Source of the DNA: Thalassiosira profunda
Taxonomy: Eukaryota > Bacillariophyta > Thalassiosirophyceae > Thalassiosirales > Thalassiosiraceae
Direction: 5' to 3'
Length of the DNA: 64,000 nt
Assembly (NCBI GenBank): GCA_036939355.1
Contig: JALLAP010000025.1
Coordinates: 1 to 64,000 of the forward strand
Made by a program: the position numbers and the translations under genes. The notes beneath the pieces are model-generated. The model did not search any database, was not told the origin of the DNA, and saw nothing but the letters and a program-made list of their open reading frames with translations. Numbering within the stretch: position 1 is the first letter of the stretch; the number at the start of each line of letters is the position of its first letter. Positions 59,549 through 64,000 of this stretch are shown one piece after another.

Positions 59549-62500
59549 ATGTCGCCAGCTGCTCCAATTCGGCTGCGGCCCGCGAGGGGGCTCTCCGCAG
59601 TATTATGCCTCCTCTGCGTCGGCGGTCTCGGCCTAGTAAATGCGCTCTCCCTGTCGGTCGGGCAATCCACCTTTTTGCAAAGATCGGCCCCGCGCCTGCC
59701 CACCGCTGCTGCCCGGAGCAATCCCGCATCCACATCATGTGCACCAACGTTGCAACCCCGCCGCCCTTCCACCACGCGGCTGTCGATGATCTTCGAGCGC
59801 ATGTCCGAGGAGTGCATCGGGTCCCTCGTCACCGCCCAATCCGAATCCGCCCGCCTGACCCAGCCGTCGGTGGGGTGCGAGGTCATGACCATCGGGATCG
59901 TCGATCGGCCGGAGCGGGCGCGCAAGACTTTGAAGGGGTACGGGATCACGCTGCGGAAGGCCAAGCTGACGGTCGAGCACATGTTCCGCGACGAGAGCGA
60001 GGGGGAGGAGGACGAGGAGGGCGGCAATAAGAACATCTTCACCATGTCGCCCCAGCTGCTCAACATGAACCGAAAGGCGCGCGACGTGGAATTGCCCTTC
60101 GCTCCGCCCCTCAAGCGGGTGCTGACGAACGCCGGGGGGATTGCCGACTCGTTCGACTCTCCCACCGTCAACAGCGAGCACGTCCTGCTGTCCCTGCTAG
60201 GATACGACGCCGCGCAGGGCCGGGTGCCCGAGGAAGTCGACGGGGCCGTGGAAGAGCGGGGATTCGCCAAGGGCGCCCTCGCGGTATTTTTGCGCATGGA
60301 GGGAGTGGACAGCAGCACCTTCTCGGCGTCCGAATTCTGCCGGCGGTTGGTGATGGACATGAAGTACCCCGATTCTGCGGAGGGGCCGCAGTTGGTCACG
60401 GGGAATGCGGAGGGGCAGTCTTCCACGCCCACACTGTCGGACGTGGGGGTGGATCTTACGGAAATGGCCATGCGGATGGAGCTCGATCCCGTGCACGGTC
60501 GGGACGAGGAGGTCCGGAACGCGCTTCGGACGCTCGTCCGCCGGAGGAAGAACAATCCCTGCTTGACGGGGGAGCCGGGGGGTGAGAATTGTTGCCGTCT
60601 CGTTGTATTTGTTGCTCTCCTGTACTAACTTCTGACATTTGACCTTTATCTGTGCAGTGGGGAAGACGGCCATCGCCGAGGGCGTGGCGCAGATCCTCGC
60701 GGCGCCCAACATGATGGAACGGCTCGACGAATTGTTCGACCGGGACGAGGACGGGGAATTCGCCAAGCGGGACCAGGTGGAGTGGATCGAGGGATTGGCC
60801 CGGATGTGCCCCGCGCGGCTGCGAAACCATCGCGTGATCAGCCTGGAATTGGCCAATTTGGTGGCCGGGACGAAGTATCGGGGCGAGTTCGAGGAGCGAT
60901 TGCAGGCAATTGTGGAGGAGGTCACCGACGAGAGAGCCCCGCCCACCATACTCTTCATCGATGGTGAGTGCCTAATTAGAGTTGTGCAAGCATTGCCTGT
61001 TTCATCTAAACTCACGTTTCATCCTTCACCGCCTCTCGCAGAAATTCACACTCTCGTTGGTGCCGGATCCGCCGAGGGTGGCATTGACGCTGCGAACATG
61101 CTCAAGCCCGCACTGGCACGCGGCAAGCTCCAGGTCATCGGCGCCACGACCATCTCCGAGTACAGAAAATACATTGAAAAGGACGCGGCGTTGGAGAGGC
61201 GATTGCAGCCACTGTTGGTGAAAGAGCCCACGATCGATCAGACCGTCGAGATATTGCGGGCCATTTCGGAGAAGTACGGGGGGCATCACGGCGTGAGGTA
61301 TACGGAGGACAGTCTCATGGCGGCCGCAAAATTGAGCGAGCGGTATGTCACCGATCGGTTCCTTCCAGACAAGGCTATTGATTTGATGGACGAGGCGGGC
61401 GCCGCCGTGCACATGGAGCACTCCTTCCAATCTGTCACCACTCCGAATCCTCCACCAGACGTGACGGAAAGCGACATTTCCGACATAATAAGCCAGTGGA
61501 CGAATATTCCGGTGGGCAAGCTGACCTCCACCGAATCCTCGACGCTGCTCACCCTCGAATCGTCCCTGGCCTCGCGGGTGAAGGGGCAGGAGCGCGCAAT
61601 CAAGTCCATTGCCCGCGCCGTGCGTCGTGCTCGCAGCGGATTGAGGGATGCCGGCAGGCCCGTGGCCTCTTTCCTGTTCTGCGGTTCCACGGGCGTGGGG
61701 AAGACGTGGCTGGCCAAAAGCCTCGCAGCGCAATATTACGGGAGCGAGAAGGACATGGTTCGCATAGACATGTCGGAGGTACGTGCGATGAATGCAAACT
61801 GCTCCTGGGCTCCTTTTCTACGCTTCGTCTCATCTCGCATCCCTCTTGACAGTACATGGAGAAACACACTGCGAGCCGGCTGACGGGTCCACCACCAGGC
61901 TATGTTGGATACGAGGAGGGTGGGCAGCTCACAGAGGCAGTTCGGAGGGCTCCTCACTCCGTGGTGTTGCTGGATGAGATCGAGAAGGCGCACCGCGATG
62001 TGCTGAATGTGTTGCTTCAGGTCATGGAGGACGGAGTGCTGACTGATGGAAAGGGGCGTTCGATCGACTTCAAGAATGTCATCTTGGTAATGACGAGCAA
62101 CGTGGGATCGTCGAAAATACTCGAGTTGGTGGGCCAGCAACGGCTGGAGCGCGCTAGGAGCGGAATGGGTGGCGAGAGAAGGACGAAGAAGAAGCGAAGA
62201 ACTGAAGACGAGTATGTGAACGGTGATGGACTCAACGGCGACAGCGATGCTTTGGACGCATTTCCTAATGGCGGCTCTTCGCCAATGAATGCGGCGGAAG
62301 AGTACTCTGCCCTCTCGGAAGTCGTGCAGGACGAGCTCCAGAAGGAGATGCGGCCGGAGCTTCTCAACAGAATCGACGAGATCATCGTCTTCTCGCCCCT
62401 CGACGACGAGAACCTCCGCGACATAGCCCACGCCATCGTGAACGCATCGATCGAACGCGCTCACAAGGAGAAGGCCATCGATCTGTCTGTGTCCGAGTCT

Positions 62501-62809
62501 CTCATCGATTCAATACTGAGCGACGGAGCCGCGAACGCGGCGGAGTTTGGCGCCCGTCCCATGCGCCGCGCGGCCCGCCGGCTGTTCGAGGACGGGGTCA
62601 GCGAGGCCATCGTCCGGGGGTTCCTCAAGGAGGGCGATCGAGCGGTGGTGGACGTCGGGCCGGACGTGCATAAAGTGGCCATCGTGCGAGAGGACGGCGA
62701 GACGCTGGTGGTGGATGTGGACGACGGGAGCGGTGGCATTGGCATGGCGGCGTCGGCGAGGGCATCGAATGCTGTCGGCAGGGATCAGCTTCAGCCCGAT
62801 ATGCTCTGA
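59549..62809 (+). CDS. Clp/Hsp100 AAA+ unfoldase, probably plastid
   Basis: Four exons: 59549-60581, 60658-60963, 61042-61778 and 61853-62809, about 1010 residues. Intron 1 has a perfect TACTAAC branch site. The N-terminus is hydrophobic and fits a secretory-plus-transit presequence. A diverged Clp-N repeat domain (about 80-230) follows. AAA1: Walker [14 protein letters not shown] split by intron 1, Walker [14 protein letters not shown] split by intron 2. AAA2: [54 protein letters not shown]. There is no ClpB-type middle coiled coil. Where ClpC/ClpA carry the ClpP-docking loop, this protein has a long insertion with KKKRR and D/G/N-rich sequence. A plastid protein remodelling role is likely; pairing with ClpP is doubtful. 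Confidence 0.9.
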
Positions 62810-63016
62810 AGTGAAACGTGTTGTATATAGCTAAGGAAATCCCTCTCGGGAAGGCTTCGGTTGCAATGAAGCATTTTCAACTATCTTCACTGTTTGCTCA
62901 TACAACAGACCCTGAACCTATGATGGAATCGACCTCTACTCGTCGCCTTGCGTCCTTGTGTTTCTCGTCCCTGTACATGGCCCTAACGCCGCCACCACAG
63001 ATCCGCTCGTCATAGT

Positions 63017-64000
63017 CTAATCCATTGTCGCATGTCCAGCGACCTCGGCGTTGGTTGGCTCGTCTGCGGTCTCCGCCTGGGCACCACCCTCCTGCCCTTC
63101 CGCTTCCATCTCCTCAGCGGTTGCCGCCTCTCCTGATTCTTCCTTCTCATCCCCCGCCGATGTTGAAGTTGGAGCTGCGTCCCCCGCAGCCAAGGTTTCC
63201 TCCGCTGCTGGTGGAGCATGGTCTGTGCTTTCCAACCCACCCTTCGATTCTTCTTTCTCAGTTGCTGGTTGCTGCGCATCTGCTTGGGCACTCTCTCTTC
63301 CCAAATCTTCAATCTCCATCACATCTTCTGCCGAAGGAGCTTCATTGTTCCCACTGCCGTCCGTGAGAGATGTCACGGGGGTTGCAACATCTGCTGCTGG
63401 CGTGGGCTCTGAAGATGCGGGGGCTGCGTCTGCCGCGTCAACCTTTGGGGCACTCCCTTCCTCCCCCCCTCCGTCTGCGGGCGCGTGCGTCCCCTTTGGT
63501 TCCTGCACCTCCTCCGCGGGATGGTCGGACGCCGCGAGCGATGAGTGTTCGGTTCCCCCAATGTTCGCCTCCGCCTCGGCCGTGTCTGCCGTTTCCATCG
63601 TCCCCCGTCGCTCGGCGCCGTCTCCCCCCGCGGTCGAATTCGTCACATCGTCCGCGGCATCCTCTCCCCCGCTCGTGCCCCCCTCCGTGTCATTCGTTTC
63701 CTCCTCCCCGCCCCCCTCCTCCTTCGTGGCCGCCGCCTCCGCCGCCGCCTTGGCGGCCAATTCCCTCCGCCAAATTGCGCGCTGCTCGTCCCGTTTCTCC
63801 TCCTCGAGAAGGTACGTCGCCCGCTCCTCGGCGGTCAGATCCTCCACCCGCACCCACGTCGGGATGGCAAATTTCGCCGTCGCCGCGCTGCCGAAGTACG
63901 GCTCGTCCGTCGGGGCCATCGGGGGGCGGTGCACCTTCGTCCACTTTTGGGCCGCGACGCCCAGGGTGTCGGTGGATACTACGCCGCCGCCGCTCCCGCC
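63017..64000 (-). CDS. Acidic, low-complexity protein, 5' end beyond the window
   Basis: The frame is open from the right edge (64000) to the TAG at 63017, so the start lies outside. The visible N-terminal part reads VSTDTLGVAAQKWTKVHRPP then AIPTWVRVEDLTAEERATYL and a charged helix with RAIWRREL. The remaining ~240 residues are A/E/G/T/S-rich and strongly acidic. The ordered KWTKV...WVRVEDL segment may be a short conserved motif of a nuclear regulator, but I cannot name the family. It converges on the Clp gene with 207 bases between stops. Confidence 0.5.
   Translation of the reverse strand, partial: GGSGGGVVSTDTLGVAAQKWTKVHRPPMAPTDEPYFGSAATAKFAIPTWVRVEDLTAEERATYLLEEEKRDEQRAIWRRELAAKAAAEAAATKEEGGGEEETNDTEGGTSGGEDAADDVTNSTAGGDGAERRGTMETADTAEAEANIGGTEHSSLAASDHPAEEVQEPKGTHAPADGGGEEGSAPKVDAADAAPASSEPTPAADVATPVTSLTDGSGNNEAPSAEDVMEIEDLGRESAQADAQQPATEKEESKGGLESTDHAPPAAEETLAAGDAAPTSTSAGDEKEESGEAATAEEMEAEGQEGGAQAETADEPTNAEVAGHATMD

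Noticed and set aside
63017..64000. BCL7-like or SWI/SNF subunit identity for the edge gene
   Set aside because: Only a loose KWTKV/WVRV resemblance; not enough to name a family.
1..64000. tRNA, rRNA and viral genes
   Set aside because: No cloverleaf with B-box (GGTTCGANTCC-like) was noticed, no rRNA-like stretch, and no polymerase, integrase or capsid motif in any supported frame.

Overview
The window is nuclear DNA of a eukaryotic alga, most likely a diatom or a close ochrophyte. Four things point there. Introns are short (65-104 nt) with GTRAGT-type donors. Several N-termini look like bipartite plastid presequences with an ASAF-like cleavage motif (the 6940 and 44905 genes, less clearly 48212 and 59549). 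There is a KRE6/SKN1-type beta-glucan transglycosylase of the kind that makes chrysolaminarin-like glucan, and secreted PT-rich proteins with GPI-like tails. No bacterial operons, rRNA, tRNA or CRISPR were seen. The DNA is GC-rich in genes and more AT-rich in the longest spacers. All assignments come from reading sequence; no database search was possible.

I support 35 protein genes. Left third (1-25 kb): an STI1-domain cochaperone-like protein, a small PT-rich surface protein, a TALE homeobox factor, a plastid ABM-fold protein, an unknown conserved protein, two related leucine-rich-repeat proteins, a zinc-knuckle DNA cytosine-5 methyltransferase, a giant PPR protein, an aldehyde dehydrogenase, and an inverted pair of small paralogs flanking a repeat-rich ELDAW protein. 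Middle (25-45 kb): KRE6/SKN1, a frameshifted HAD hydrolase, a COPI-associated-like membrane protein, an Mrs2/CorA magnesium channel with a C-terminal EF-hand-like loop, an IMPACT-AlkB fusion, CPSF73, an ankyrin protein, a TMEM65-ACT fusion, a split twin-CX9C (GCK) protein and a small plastid membrane protein. Right third (45-64 kb): a sulfotransferase-like type II membrane protein, a bromodomain-NET (BET) protein, a potassium channel with a zinc ribbon, a disordered protein, a UBL-WLM metalloprotease, a frameshifted SWEET transporter, a prenylcysteine-oxidase-like flavoprotein, a secreted alpha/beta hydrolase, two cysteine-rich paralogs, a plastid Clp/Hsp100 unfoldase and a partial acidic protein at the edge.

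The strongest property of the window as a whole is layout. Gene strand alternates in 31 of 34 neighbouring pairs, so nearly every gene shares a short head-to-head promoter region with one neighbour and a very short or overlapping tail-to-tail junction with the other. At 17091-17094 two convergent genes use the same palindromic CTAG for their stop codons. The genes do not form one pathway. The main novelty candidates are the alternating architecture, the domain fusions (IMPACT-AlkB, TMEM65-ACT, Mrs2-EF-hand), the split twin-CX9C protein, a 109-bp foldback element with a 7-bp target duplication, and the inverted paralog cluster around it.
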